In this document: one piece after another, positions 8,210-17,617 of the stretch
Numbering within the stretch: position 1 is the stretch's first letter
Layout: the number at the start of each line of letters is the position of its first letter
NCBI GenBank assembly: GCA_003427395.1
Contig: BFEA01000079.1
Coordinates: forward strand, 2,148,466 to 2,178,181
Reading direction: 5' to 3'
Length of the DNA: 29,716 nt
Source: Chara braunii
Taxonomy: Eukaryota > Streptophyta > Charophyceae > Charales > Characeae
The notes under the pieces: model-generated
What the model saw: only the letters and a program-made list of their open reading frames with translations
Database searches by the model: none
Told to the model about the DNA's origin: nothing
Translations under genes and position numbers: made by a program

Positions 8210-8339
8210 TAATACTCAAAGGAGGATAATAGACGGGCTAACAAATGAGCAAGGGACTATCGATGGAACGAGGGAAGCTTAGAAAAACGAAAAACCGATA
8301 GTAGTGGCCTTTGGATGGTCGTAACCCACCCCTTTATGC

Positions 8340-8563
8340 GATATGACTGAGTGAAGATGAACCACGAGGAAATAACTGCTCATTTTGTTGTCCGAATCAC
8401 GGAGGCGGGTATCGATAAAAACGAGTGGTACTGGTCCAACATTAGGGACAATGTCAAATTCATAGTTAAAAACTGCTCGGTCTGTTCGACTGACAAGACG
8501 CTGATTCAGCTGCCTAGGTCCATTGTTCCAAACCGTAGTCTAACGGTCGTTCCAAAGAGTTAG
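8340..8563 (+). pseudogene. Integrase H2C2 zinc-binding domain (element B)
   Basis: The translation shows the His pair in NHEEITAHF, about 30 residues with YWSNIRDNVKFIV, and then CSVCSTDKT. This is the HHCC finger that precedes the integrase core. The frame stops at 8561-8563 shortly before the core, whose frame opens in the same phase or after a small shift. Confidence 0.85.
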
Positions 8564-9163
8564 CCTGGATACGACGGACATTGTGGTTCCCTTTGGTCCT
8601 AATAGTTGTGAATATTCAATCCTACTGGTATTTGTGGATCATTTTTTCAAATGGATTGAGGCCTACCCATGTAAAACACGACAGACGATGAAAATTATGC
8701 CGCATGTCAGCTGTTTCCTTAGGATTGATCAAGATACCGAGGAAATTATGACGAACAATGGAGCAAAGTTCCGAGAAGAAGTTTTGAGGAGCCTAGTTGT
8801 ACATGGTGTCTCCATTCGAACATTGCTTCCCATATGTTTCAATCGAACGGACTAGTGGAGAATGTCAATCGAGTGATCAATACCGCCCTACAGAGGAATA
8901 TCGCGGCTAGGGACACGAGTCCCTGGCCCGACATCGTGGACCACATCCTGGCTATCCATCGAGGGACACCTCACGAGTCTACAGGTCTGTCCCCGTTCCA
9001 ACTACGGGCTTATAGCCTAGCCTGCGTTGCTCTACCGAGCCTGAGTGACGAAACAACGCTGGGACGACGATCTACAAGGGCGACGGTTAAGGAAAAGGCC
9101 AAGCGCCACCTAGAGCTGATGGAAAGGACCCTCCCTCGACTAGCCCGAAAAGACAGCGAATGA
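8564..9163 (+). pseudogene. Integrase catalytic core (element B)
   Basis: The first catalytic Asp is in TDIVVPFG (8577-8579), followed by VFVDHFFKWIEAYP. The second, expected in TDNG, reads TNNG (AAC at 8754-8756), a G-to-A type loss. A frameshift lies at about 8820-8845. The next frame carries FQSNGLVENVNRVIN with the catalytic Glu (8858-8860) and an AIHRGTPHESTGLSPFQLR tail. With one Asp missing and the frame broken it cannot be active. The residues after 9050 are a charged linker to the C-terminal domain. Confidence 0.9.
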
Positions 9164-9228
9164 TCGAAATGGCCCAGGGTTGACAGGTCTGAAGCTACGA
9201 GGCCCCAAATGGGAACGTTGGGCCTCAG

Positions 9229-9390
9229 GCCCAATATAAATACGCGGACATCGTGCAAGTAAGGAAATGTGCTCGTGAAGGTAAGCTAGCGCTACGATTC
9301 TTTGGCTAGTTCCGCGTAGTGGAGCTCGAACCGAACGGTGTGAACAAAGTGCGCCTTGCTCTGGAGGTCTCGGGCAATGTAAACAAGTAA
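9229..9390 (+). pseudogene. Integrase C-terminal GPY/F-like module (element B)
   Basis: The frame from 9238 reads YADIVQVRK, REGKLALRFFG, a stop (TAG at 9307-9309), then FRVVELEPNGVNKVRLAL and ends at TAA 9388-9390. This matches the SH3-like GPY/F module of Ty3/gypsy integrases, where G-P-F/Y is expected exactly at the stop. No chromodomain follows, unlike element A. Confidence 0.75.
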
Positions 9391-9600
9391 AATCTTACCT
9401 TATTCAAGGAGTCAATTGATTATTTACTAGGTAAATTGGCTCGTCCCATGATCCGCCACGTGTCTTATTTTTGTCCCCTGTCTGCCTCCTCTCCTCCACT
9501 GCCTTATAGCTCCTCCGCGACCCATGAGTGGGAAAGCAAGGAACGAGAATCTCTCTCCTCCCCCTCCCTTCGCGATTGACCCTCTTCGTCCTCGCCATCG
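9391..9600. other. Anonymous sequence after element B
   Basis: A 3' LTR would be expected here if element B were complete. I see no polypurine tract, LTR end or second copy, so the element is probably truncated. Confidence 0.35.
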
Positions 9601-9601
9601 C

Positions 9602-10078
9602 CATGAGTTTTTCGACGGGGCAGATTATCGGTCGACACATGTTGACACCACGGGGCTTCATCTGTTCAATACGGCAAGTATATCATCATCGACGCAGTCT
9701 GGACCTGCTTCGATTTGCGCAATTCTTCAGCATGGGGAGTATATACGAGGCGGCCAAGCTCTGATTCGTCCATCTCAGGATCTCGGCAAGGGTCTTCGCT
9801 GAAGGATCGGCGTTTCTGCGACTCTCTCCTCCGAGGGTTAGCCACATCTCCGTGCTAATATCTTTTAGCGGGGATTTTTAGACACTCCATGAGAGCGTCC
9901 ACGCGAGCTGTTTTTTTCGATTGCGGCGCTGGGCGGAAGAATTGGCTACCATGTGGAGGCACAGGCTTATGCGGGCGGGAGAGCAGATTGAGAGCACGCA
10001 CAACAACGACACTCACCTGATCCGGTTGCATCCGACGGATCCAGAGGTAATCCTCCTGGAGCTGGTCCCTTTCGAGTA
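9602..10078 (+). pseudogene. Unidentified coding-like frame, part 1
   Basis: From an ATG at 9603 one frame can be read to 10078 with two stops (9762-9764 and one near 9888). It includes MSFSTGQIIGRHMLTPRGF, a basic YHHRRSLDLLRF stretch and a polar ELATMWRHRLMRAGEQIE segment ending in LHPTDPEVILLELVPFE. Residue composition is protein-like rather than low-complexity. I do not recognise a family. It could be a decayed gag-type or host gene, or exons separated by introns. Confidence 0.3.
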
Positions 10079-10084
10079 GGCTCG

Positions 10085-10324
10085 ATGAACCAGCACCGAC
10101 TATCCACGTTCACGCTGTCGTCAGACTTCCCGACTGTGTGGCAGTCTTCTACCCGACCGCATCTGTCGTTTAAGTTCAAAGCGATCTTTGTGCCAGACTT
10201 CGAAGAAGATAGGTGGGCAGCGTGGTTAGAGACCTTCGTAGCACTCAGTTTCTGCCTGCTCAACGTTGAGGTCACGTGGTTCGAGCCGGCCGATCCAGAT
10301 GACCTGGACAAAGACATTGAGTGA
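10085..10324 (+). pseudogene. Unidentified coding-like frame, part 2
   Basis: A 79-residue frame, shifted relative to part 1 and nearly abutting it. It includes LSFKFKAIFVPDFEEDRWAA, a hydrophobic stretch (FVALSFCLLNVEVTWF) and an acidic end (PADPDDLDKDIE). It ends about 60 bp before the foldback repeat. It may continue the same broken gene as part 1 and the frame at 10799-11659. No family recognised. Confidence 0.3.
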
Positions 10325-10384
10325 CTGATTGTGTAGGCGTGGAGATCGGACGTGCACAAGCGGTTATCGAGTAGCTGAAAATTC

Positions 10385-10797
10385 AGGAATAAAAATTATG
10401 AAGTGAGAGTTTTGGGCAGTCTGAAAATCATGAATTGTTCTGAAGTGGTGAAAGGTCCGAAGACCCTGAAAACCACTTGCTTAGGCAGGCTGCATTCTGA
10501 AGTGGTGAATGGTGTCCTGAAGTGGTCAAGGGAAAGTTTTTGGCAGTCTGAAAATCCTGAATGGTCCCGAAGTGGTGAAAGGTCCGAAGACCATGAAAAC
10601 CACCCTTCACCACTTGAGGATGCAGCCTGCCTAAACAGGTGGTTTTCAGGGTCTTCGAAGCTTTCACCACTTCAGGACCATTCAGGATTTTCAGACCTGA
10701 ATGGTCCTGAAGTGGTGAAAGGTCCGAAAACCTTGAAAACGACATGTTTAGGCAGGCTGCATCCTGAAGTGGTGAAGGATGTCCTGAAGTGGTGATG
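10385..10797. repeat. Repeat array 3 (GGTCCGAAGACC type) with foldback
   Basis: Units begin with (T/C)CTGAAGTGGTGAA and continue GGTCCGAAGACC, CTGAAAACCAC and AGGCAGGCTGCAT. They occur in direct orientation near 10439, 10565 and 10700 and inverted at 10604-10686. The core TGAAGTGGTGAAA and the preceding GAAAATCxTGAA match the ~79-bp arrays at 4.8-6.8 kb, so the families appear related. Long open frames on both strands here come from the repeat. Confidence 0.88.
10604..10778. repeat. 83-bp foldback
   Basis: The left arm 10604-10686 and right arm 10696-10778 are equal in length and complementary at 76 of 83 positions, with a 9-nt loop. A transcript of either strand would form one long near-perfect hairpin. 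The outer copy at 10440-10508 can pair with the left arm instead. Confidence 0.9.
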
Positions 10798-10798
10798 A

Positions 10799-11659
10799 AA
10801 AATACGACTGTTGTTAACCTTCTCTCCGGACGTGGAGGAGGAACTATTGGAGATCGTTTTTGGAGAAGTGAGCGCCAGTCACTTCGGACCGATCACAAAG
10901 GAATTTTTGGTGCCTCTCGCGCAGCTCCTTGACGATCTGCCCCTCGACATCTTGTACCACAGTGACAAGATCCTAGAGCCGGGTACGTTGGAGAGGACGC
11001 TGAGGCCGCAGTTGTTATGGACGCGCATTTCCCAGTGCAACGACCCGAATAGATATTACCTGTCGTCGCTCGCATACCTAGATCCGGACAACATCGACGA
11101 TTTTTTATTTTGGGAAGTGAATGCGTCGCAAGACAGAGAAGAGCGGAGTGCAGGATGGAGCGAGGCCTTGAAAGCGGAAGAACAGGAGGAAAGAGACGAG
11201 AAAGTGAAAAGAAAAGCGAAGGAGCGTGCAAGTGGGAAGCGGCCCATATCGAAGGTAACGACTGACGACCCTGCACAGGATCTAGAGCCTTCGAAGGAGG
11301 AAGAAGAACGCAATGACAGAACTACAGGGGTTGAATGCAGTCGGAGAAGAGCCCGAAGCCCCTCACCCACTCCCTCCGCCAGCCCATCCCTTCGCTTACG
11401 TACAGATGCAGGCGATCAAGCGTCGTCCCCGATCGTTCTCTCACCGTCCCCTTTACTATCTCTCTTTCTGCCAAATCCTGGAACGCCCGCCCTTCCCCGA
11501 CACCTGGCACCCGTTCCCTCCATCTCTATTCCACCACTTTTACACCACTTGTCTTGTGTGCGAAGTTTTTCCCCACTCGACTACCCAGTCCCTCGTTCCC
11601 TTCTTCTGCCTCCATGTCCTTCTCTTCAGTATAGAATGACGAGACTTCAACAATATTGA
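10799..11659 (+). CDS. Unidentified open frame, 280+ residues
   Basis: This is the longest frame not made of simple repeats. It opens directly after the foldback array and its first codons have no ATG, so it is either the 3' part of a gene whose start was cut off or an exon. The first ~110 residues are globular-looking (EEELLEIVFGEVSASHFGPI, LDDLPLDILYHSDKIL). Residues ~110-165 are a highly charged Glu/Lys/Arg stretch likely to be helical or coiled. The remainder is Arg/Ser/Pro-rich (RRRARSPSPTPSASPSLR) and then Pro/Leu-rich. The order acidic globular, charged helix, disordered tail would suit a gag-like or nuclear protein, but I recognise no family. The last third may be non-coding read-through. 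Confidence 0.35.
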   Translation, partial: KIRLLLTFSPDVEEELLEIVFGEVSASHFGPITKEFLVPLAQLLDDLPLDILYHSDKILEPGTLERTLRPQLLWTRISQCNDPNRYYLSSLAYLDPDNIDDFLFWEVNASQDREERSAGWSEALKAEEQEERDEKVKRKAKERASGKRPISKVTTDDPAQDLEPSKEEEERNDRTTGVECSRRRARSPSPTPSASPSLRLRTDAGDQASSPIVLSPSPLLSLFLPNPGTPALPRHLAPVPSISIPPLLHHLSCVRSFSPLDYPVPRSLLLPPCPSLQYRMTRLQQY

Positions 11660-12647
11660 AGTCCACTGTTTGATTACGGGGACAATCCTTGCCTGTGCGT
11701 AGTACGAGCAATTTCGTATCGACCTCTTGCGCACCCTGTGTACCCTCTACCCCGACTATCCTTCCTCCCTTCCACATCGCAATCGCTGATTCCCACGTCT
11801 CCATCGTGTGGTTGCGATACGCAACTATCCCTATCGGGGTGCGATCGCTGGATCTTTTCATCCCGCCGCTTCCTCAATCTCACCCTCCACCCCCGCCGCT
11901 TGTATTGAGAATACCTGCACCACCAAAATGACAATGACCATCACAAGAGCAGTAAGGGAAGAGATGAAAATCGGGCATCGACGGTAAACTTAATTTCGGT
12001 CGTCTTCTTTCTCCTTTCTTTCATTTCCTAAATCATCTTTTATTTCTTCTTTCTTATGTGCAAGGTCATAAGGTATGCAAGCAGGAGCTTGCATAAGATT
12101 GAAACCCCTTGGGCGTCACATATGACAAACTACTTTTTGAAATGCGCGACTTCCAGCACGGCGGTAATTCGGGGGTTGAATGAAAGGGGCCGGCCCAATT
12201 GCATGAATGCCCTCGCATTTTTGAAAGAGCTTGGTCCCATAACGGTTGGTAGTTGGGGCGCACCTTAGCAAGCGCGAAAAATAATTGTTGTCGTAGCTTA
12301 TTTTCTTGTTCTGCTAAAAATGGGAAGGGAACTTGGGCGCCATCATCGCGCGGGAGACTTTGAAATTTTAAACTATGAGAATTAGGACTTTCAATTGGGT
12401 TAGGAATTAGGGGCATCGTAATTTGCCGTGGATTTTTGTTGCTGTAACTGCACAATGCTCCTTACTCGCGCGCACATTGTTGTGCCCCGTCCCCTGCACT
12501 ATGATCCCGCCTCGCGTAAATTATAATCGTAATTGTAATCTCTTCTTGCTCCTTGGTGAATATGAGAGTAACTGTAATCCTTTCCCTCTTGGTTTCTTTC
12601 TGCGGGAAAACTTGCGCCTCGTTTCTGTCTATCTCACTGGCCGAAAA
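11660..12647. other. Anonymous intergenic-like sequence
   Basis: Contains a C-rich stretch (about 11740-11930), a T-rich stretch (about 11990-12055) and no coding signature I trust. Open frames on both strands here have no recognisable motifs. Confidence 0.4.
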
Positions 12648-12713
12648 GGTGCATGACTGGATCGATGAGTGGAGAGTGTCTGGGTCCCCCACACCACGGC
12701 CCAGTCATGCACC
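12648..12713. repeat. 13-bp perfect inverted repeat
   Basis: GGTGCATGACTGG (12648-12660) and CCAGTCATGCACC (12701-12713) are exact reverse complements with a 40-nt spacer. This could be a hairpin or the ends of a very short foldback element. No target-site duplication is obvious. Confidence 0.85.
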
Positions 12714-13042
12714 CGTAGGCGCTCCCTTCTTCTTTCTTCTCTCCTACTTCAACATAATCTGAAACTATCTCGCACAAATACTGAATGCTATAAATTTCGC
12801 AAACGCGACTAATTCACTCTCTAATCTACACTCGGAAGTTAGCGAGGTCGAGAGGAGCAACTAAGGAGCAAAGACAGATCAGTGAGTAGGGAGTTGGGCG
12901 ATCCGACGAGCTGGTGCTGGGTATGCGGGGTTGACGCGAAGGATTGTGGACGTGGGCGAACCTGGCTTGCATGCACGGACTAAGCGGGATGCCAACTTCG
13001 GGTTTTGGGGAGGTGCGTGACGACAGACTGCCCGCATCGTGG

Positions 13043-13047
<5 letters not shown>
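12714..13047. other. Anonymous sequence
   Basis: A TATAAA-like GCTATAAATTTCGC lies near 12788 but no gene follows within reach, so I do not call a promoter. Otherwise featureless. Confidence 0.35.
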
Positions 13048-13129
<82 letters not shown>

Positions 13130-13130
13130 N

Positions 13131-13198
<68 letters not shown>
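13048..13198. repeat. (GA)n microsatellite, about 150 bp, with one N
   Basis: An almost pure GA dinucleotide run of about 75 units with an undetermined base at 13130. The N marks an unresolved or collapsed position, so the true length is uncertain. The Arg-Glu and Ser-Leu frames crossing it are artefacts. Confidence 0.97.
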
Positions 13199-13202
<4 letters not shown>

Positions 13203-14320
13203 TGTTGAAGTGGTGTTATCTCCTTGCATCCTCCATATAATTTTAATTTTTGGTTTCGACCATCATCGTTTGTGGTGATCTCGGATTTTCTTTTCTTCGA
13301 ATGATGTATGAATTGTCTTTTTCTCCCCCATGTTTTTCTCTTCGATACATGATGTATGACGTGCAAAAATTGATTGATTGCGTGATTGCCTTTAAGGTAT
13401 GGATATTGTCAATCACTGAGTCAGGGGATTATGGTATGTATGGATTGGGCGTTCTGCTGATGTATGGGAAATTGCTCCTTCTCCTTCCTTTTGCGCACCC
13501 ATACTTTTGTGTATGTCGCATGGATCGACTGTCTACTTTTTCCTTGCATTAAGTCCATATATGTCATCTTTTTGAATGAACTGGAAATATAATAGATGCA
13601 TTCATAGCGGGTAGTCTTATAGTCCGATCGGAGACAAATCATGTGCACGCGCGTATACGAATGACCACGAAGAGGCAGTCATCACGTATACGCGTGTCAG
13701 CATGATGATCCTTCAACCCGATCGCACCTCGTACACACATAGATGCATGAATTGGGTCTTTCTCATGAGATATGGACATCGACATTCCATTTTGGGTCAC
13801 TGAGTGTGACTGCTTGAGGGATCGTGAATACCGAAGGTACTGGGAAAATGAGCATCTCTTTCACCGATTGAACTTAAGGCTTCCGACCTATAAGAGCGAC
13901 CGGCTGTATGCATGGCATTTTTAGTGGGTTATAGGACAAAATCCTTGAATCCCGGACTATCCAAACACAAGTAATCACCAGTACTACGTGGAGCTGAGAT
14001 TCGTCGCCATCGAAACTAATTTCCCTACCACAACCTCACGGTCGACCCCTGGAATGCAATAGCCCTTCACGGGCCCCGTAGGTCGTGTTCCGAGTGCCAA
14101 CAATATTTACGCCTACCGGGGCGCCGGATTCGTCCGACGAACCCGTTCCCAAGTTGAGCACAGGGAACACAGTCTCCAACTAAGACCATCCACGTCAGAC
14201 TTTAAAGTCTGTGAAATCCGTAGGCGACATGTGGTGGAGCAGAGAGACACCTATTGCGTTCCTTTCGTATACAGAATACGAGTCCGCCCCAGGCAACGAG
14301 GCGAACGAAGCTAGCCGCCC
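13199..14320. other. Anonymous sequence
   Basis: No gene or element recognised. The only structure noted is a 10-bp perfect inverted repeat, CGCGTATACG at 13650-13659 and CGTATACGCG at 13685-13694; each arm also contains the palindrome GTATAC. Confidence 0.4.
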
Positions 14321-14525
14321 GACCCTAGGAGGGGTGGAACAGGAAAACCTGGTCCCTAGCTGAGACACGTGCACTTCTGTCCTTCAAACTTGACACTGGA
14401 GATCTCAATTCCGCCCTGGGACTCCACCCCACTTTCCAAAAATCCTTGGCACACCCCCTTTTGCGCACTTTCGGGCCCGCTCGCACGCCGAAACAGGAAG
14501 TCGCGTTGGGCGTGAGGTTGGGCGT

Positions 14526-14610
14526 CACATATGGAGTTTTGAACCCACACGCTCAGACCACAATGTGCATTGACAACCGGTGCCCTAACCACTGAGCCAC
14601 ATGCCACTGA
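14526..14610 (-). mobile_element. tRNA-like SINE head
   Basis: On the minus strand TGGCTCAGTGG (14589-14599) fits the RNA polymerase III A box, and GTTCAAAAC (14536-14544) fits the B box, 55 bp downstream. The 10 bp of extra spacing relative to a tRNA suggests a diverged tRNA-derived promoter. The body would extend toward lower coordinates (about 14330), but I find no poly(A) tail or target-site duplication, so the end is not defined. Confidence 0.55.
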
Positions 14611-14705
14611 GTCCCCTAATTTTATGGAAAGGCTCATTAGAATTCTCCAGCTGGTTGGTGGGTCACCTACAACCGCTGCTGTAGCGTAGTTGACCATACA
14701 TCGAG

Positions 14706-14880
14706 GCGATGGTGACAGATGGTAGGGCTAAGGTCCACCAGGCTGTCTGTTACTGGCGTTTGATGCTTGTTCAAGCTGCGATGGTGACAGTGACTTCATT
14801 CACCATAGATATATCGCGGTAGTAGGGCTGCGGTCAACCAGGCCGTCCGTTACCAGCAGTTGACACTTGTTCTGAGCTCA
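14706..14880. repeat. Diverged ~110-bp tandem repeat
   Basis: GGTAGGGCTAAGGTCCACCAGGCTGTCTGTTACTGG (abbreviated unit: GGTAGGGCT ... GTCTGTTACTGG) near 14720 recurs near 14820 as GTAGTAGGGCTGCGGTCAAC ... GTCCGTTACCAG, each followed by a TTGA(T/C)(G/A)CTTGTTC-like segment. Similarity is moderate, so it is an old duplication. Confidence 0.65.
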
Positions 14881-14942
14881 TCCAAGCGCCGGCAGAAGCA
14901 TCCCGGCAGTTCCCCCTACTGGTGATCATTGGGCCTATTCGC

Positions 14943-14950
14943 ATTCGTTT
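14943..14950. repeat. Left target-site duplication of SINE
   Basis: ATTCGTTT, matched at 15407-15414. A tandem copy of the host site without the insertion is at about 15480-15500. Confidence 0.8.
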
Positions 14951-15406
14951 ATTTTTTTTTTCTTAAAGGTGAGCTATATTTTTCTCTCATCTATTTCATG
15001 CATCTATCTCATCCTCTCACTGGTCTATGTATAGTATGGGGGAACACCAACCAACCCAAATCTCTCCCCAGCCCACGGGGTAGGTTGGCACCACAGCTGT
15101 GGTGTGAGAGCAAGGCTGTAGGCATTGCTGATGGGGGAAATCGGCGGTGCTAGCGCCGAGCAATGGCCAGTCACTGCACCTCCCCCTTCCCCCCCGAACC
15201 CCACATGGCAGTGTCTAATGGCCAATATTGTCACTGCATAGCAGCCCACAACATCAGCGAAGGTCCTGCCAATGCTGGCTTGGGGGCCCAACGGGTTATC
15301 TCTAGCTGGTAGAACACCAAGCTTGAGGCCATGGGGATTGAGCCCACGACCTCCTGAACGCAACTTCTGTGCCTTACCAACTGAGCTAGGCCCGCAGGCC
15401 CTTCGG
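14951..15406 (-). mobile_element. Complete tRNA-derived SINE, 456 bp
   Basis: On the minus strand the element begins with a tRNA-like head. The A box is TAGCTCAGTTGG (15377-15388) and a B-box-like GGCTCAATCC (15335-15344) follows at the 44-bp spacing of a true tRNA. A cloverleaf can be drawn: five of seven acceptor pairs, a full T stem, most of a D stem, and TGC in the anticodon position by my alignment (weak). A ~300-bp unrelated body follows and ends in an A-rich tail (14951-14966 as T-rich on the plus strand). It is flanked by ATTCGTTT at 14943-14950 and 15407-15414. Transcription would be by RNA polymerase III; mobilisation would depend on a partner LINE. Confidence 0.85.
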
Positions 15407-15414
15407 ATTCGTTT
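15407..15414. repeat. Right target-site duplication of SINE
   Basis: ATTCGTTT, identical to the left copy at 14943-14950. Confidence 0.8.
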
Positions 15415-15460
15415 CTGCGCGGCTAAGCTGAGATATACCTAGGGCCTCGCTCCACTACTA

Positions 15461-15535
15461 CTACTGGTGATCATTGGGCCTATTCGCATTCGTTTCTGTG
15501 GGGCTGATCTAACGCATACCTAGGGCCTCATGCAC
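15461..15535. repeat. Uninterrupted tandem copy of SINE target region
   Basis: CTACTGGTGATCATTGGGCC at 15461 repeats the sequence at 14916, and the copy runs on without a break through GCATTCGTTTCTG to an ATACCTAGGGCCTC end. The same end occurs near 15436 after the SINE. This is effectively the empty site. Confidence 0.85.
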
Positions 15536-15848
15536 AGAAGACACAAAATGTGCCTGTGCTTTCCATATTCCAGCTGAAGTTTTATTCTCATTTTGCACAT
15601 TTGGTGAGCAGTTGAGCGAGGCCCACACCCTACGCCGGGGTTACGTCACTTCTCTCGACAACGGGCTGCGAGCCCGCGGCCACGCGGTATGTCAGTACCC
15701 CCTTGTCGGTACTATATCGGTACTATATCTGACGGGCGACGGTCCGGTAGTAGCAGCGTCGAGCCCGAGTCGTTGGACGAGGGTAGCTGGCCACGGCCGG
15801 TCGTTACGTGTTCTCCAAGGGGCATTCATCTCATACTGCGGACCAGCT
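15536..15848. other. Anonymous sequence
   Basis: A short duplicated GGTACTATATC occurs at about 15708-15730. No gene recognised. Confidence 0.4.
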
Positions 15849-16110
15849 ACGGTGCAGCTAGAGGAACCATTGAGGTCCCGTGAGTGACAGATAACAGGTA
15901 AGACGCCGCGAGCGACGCGGGAGTATTGAATGGGCACGAGAAAAAGACGGGAGCGGAGGTGGTGAATGCGTCCTGCAGGGGGCTCATTCCTCGGTTGCTG
16001 TCGAGCGGCTATGGTGCACTTAGCGGGCCTATCGAGTTGGAGGCCCGTGACAACGAAGCGTAAAATACAGAAAGGTCCGAATCTTGAATGGGCACCAAAA
16101 AAAGCGTGGA
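15849..16110. repeat. Diverged ~155-bp tandem repeat
   Basis: The stretch CTACGGTGCAGCTAG to GAATGGGCACGAGAAAAAG (about 15846-15955) matches CTATGGTGCACTTAG to GAATGGGCACCAAAAAAAG (about 16008-16105) with many substitutions. Short A runs (AAAAAAAGG) follow at 16120-16150. Confidence 0.6.
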
Positions 16111-17610
16111 TGGGGCGAACGGACAAAAAAAGGCGGGGGACAAAAAAAGGTGGGCGTAACAGAACGGGCCTGATTACATTAGGACGGTCTTTTTCCGGGT
16201 GGGTGGGATCGGCAAGATCGTGATTCCACGGCGGAAAAATCGCTCTGAAAACGAACTGTCCGTCGGAGGTGACCTGGTAGGCCGGGTGCGCGCTTCGGTA
16301 GTAAAGCGGCCTGAGAGGCAGACCGGTATGACTCTTATGCCTTCCACCCTTATGTACCGTGCTGGTGCTGCTCGGGCTGCTCGTGCTCCGTCGCTGCGAG
16401 TGCCCACCCAGACAGAGTGCGATCCCTGACGACGTCCCGCACTCCCATTGCGCACATCACCTCCTCTGCGCAACCCTAACATCCCACACTCCCGCTCCGC
16501 ACAGCATCCGCTTTCAGGGAATGGAGCAGCGACCGGGAAGAAGTTGAAGGAGAGGTTAGCTTCTTCCATCCCTCCCTTCCTCCCTCTGTCTCTCGACGTC
16601 CTTCTCTCACATCTTGGTCTCCTCCTTTCACAGCGTGCTTTGGTGCTAGCATCGCAGACCCATCCCTACTTTGCGTAGCTGTTCGCTTCCCTCCTCTCCT
16701 CTCCTCTATGTGTGCGCGTGTGCCCGCGCGCCCGACCTGCCTGCACATGTCCCCCGTATCTTGATTGACCTTGCTGATAGCTAATGGAGAAAGATTAGAC
16801 CTCGGGTGAGACGATTGTAGACGCGCAATGTGGAAGGTAAAAGCCTGAAGGTCGAATGGAAGGTGAAAACGGCTCTCGGTTTGTGCCAATCCTGTGAGCT
16901 ATGTTTGAGGCCCTTTAAGAACTCGTCCCGGCATGACAATGGACGGCGAATGACGAGGACACAGACAGGAGGGGGCGCGCAACAGTCCGGGGACCTTTGG
17001 AGTGGGTAAAAGTCTGAGAATTTCCAAAACCTCTTTTTGGACGAGTGTCTTTTTTGTTCTCTCGGTTTTGAAACTATTCAGAAGTCAAGATGGTTGGTTT
17101 CTCAACAAGTCCGTATGGGAATTTCTCATAAGCGTACGGAACTACACTGGTCCGACGCAGTCATTGTCATTCACCTTGTCGTTTTCTGTCTCCTCCTCCT
17201 CGTCTTGCTTCTTCTCGATTCTGTCGTAATGTCCGACACCTTGCATCGGACTGACGAGTCATGGAACTATCAGTACTACCTTCTAGGACCACTCTCGTTA
17301 CTACCACCAGGAGCGCACTCCTTTTTCAGTTGGTGTTGCTGGATTGACGATTGCGCGGCCGCAGGCCTTCTTTTTTCTATCTCTCTCTCTCTGCTTGAAA
17401 TGGCGCGGATTTCCATGATAACTTGTAATGTGGTTCAAGAAAATAATGAAATGGACAATTCATTCCTCTCCTGTATCCATTTTCCCTCCGCCTCGAAGTT
17501 CATTGCGATACCCTCCCTTGCTTGTTTATCATTATCATCGTCGTAATCAGTGTACTCACGCAGTCATCCTTGGCATACCAAGGAGACTGAACCGTTAACA
17601 AAGGAGAGAC
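16111..17610. other. Anonymous sequence
   Basis: Several overlapping open frames occur on both strands (for example 16174-16569 and 17037-17546). They lack recognisable domains and follow C/T-rich composition; the 17037 frame is a Ser/Leu/Phe-rich hydrophobic read-through. I see no gene I can support. Confidence 0.4.
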
Positions 17611-17617
17611 AGGAAGC

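Noticed and set aside
10403-10795. Long open frames on both strands over array 3
   Set aside because: The same peptide segments recur because of the DNA repeat and its inverted copy; this is not a protein family.
12781-12800. TATA-box promoter
   Set aside because: GCTATAAATT alone is common in such DNA and no gene starts downstream before the (GA)n tract.
12879-13366. Open frames of Arg-Glu or Ser-Leu repeats on both strands
   Set aside because: They are direct translations of the (GA)n tract and cross an N.
15325-15395. Functional tRNA gene
   Set aside because: The head has A and B boxes and part of a cloverleaf, but the acceptor stem ends and anticodon stem are poorly paired and it continues into a SINE body with poly(A) and a target duplication.
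17037-17546. Possible membrane protein of 169 residues
   Set aside because: Hydrophobicity comes from T/C-rich DNA; there is no conserved motif and the Ser/Leu/Phe runs match low-complexity sequence.
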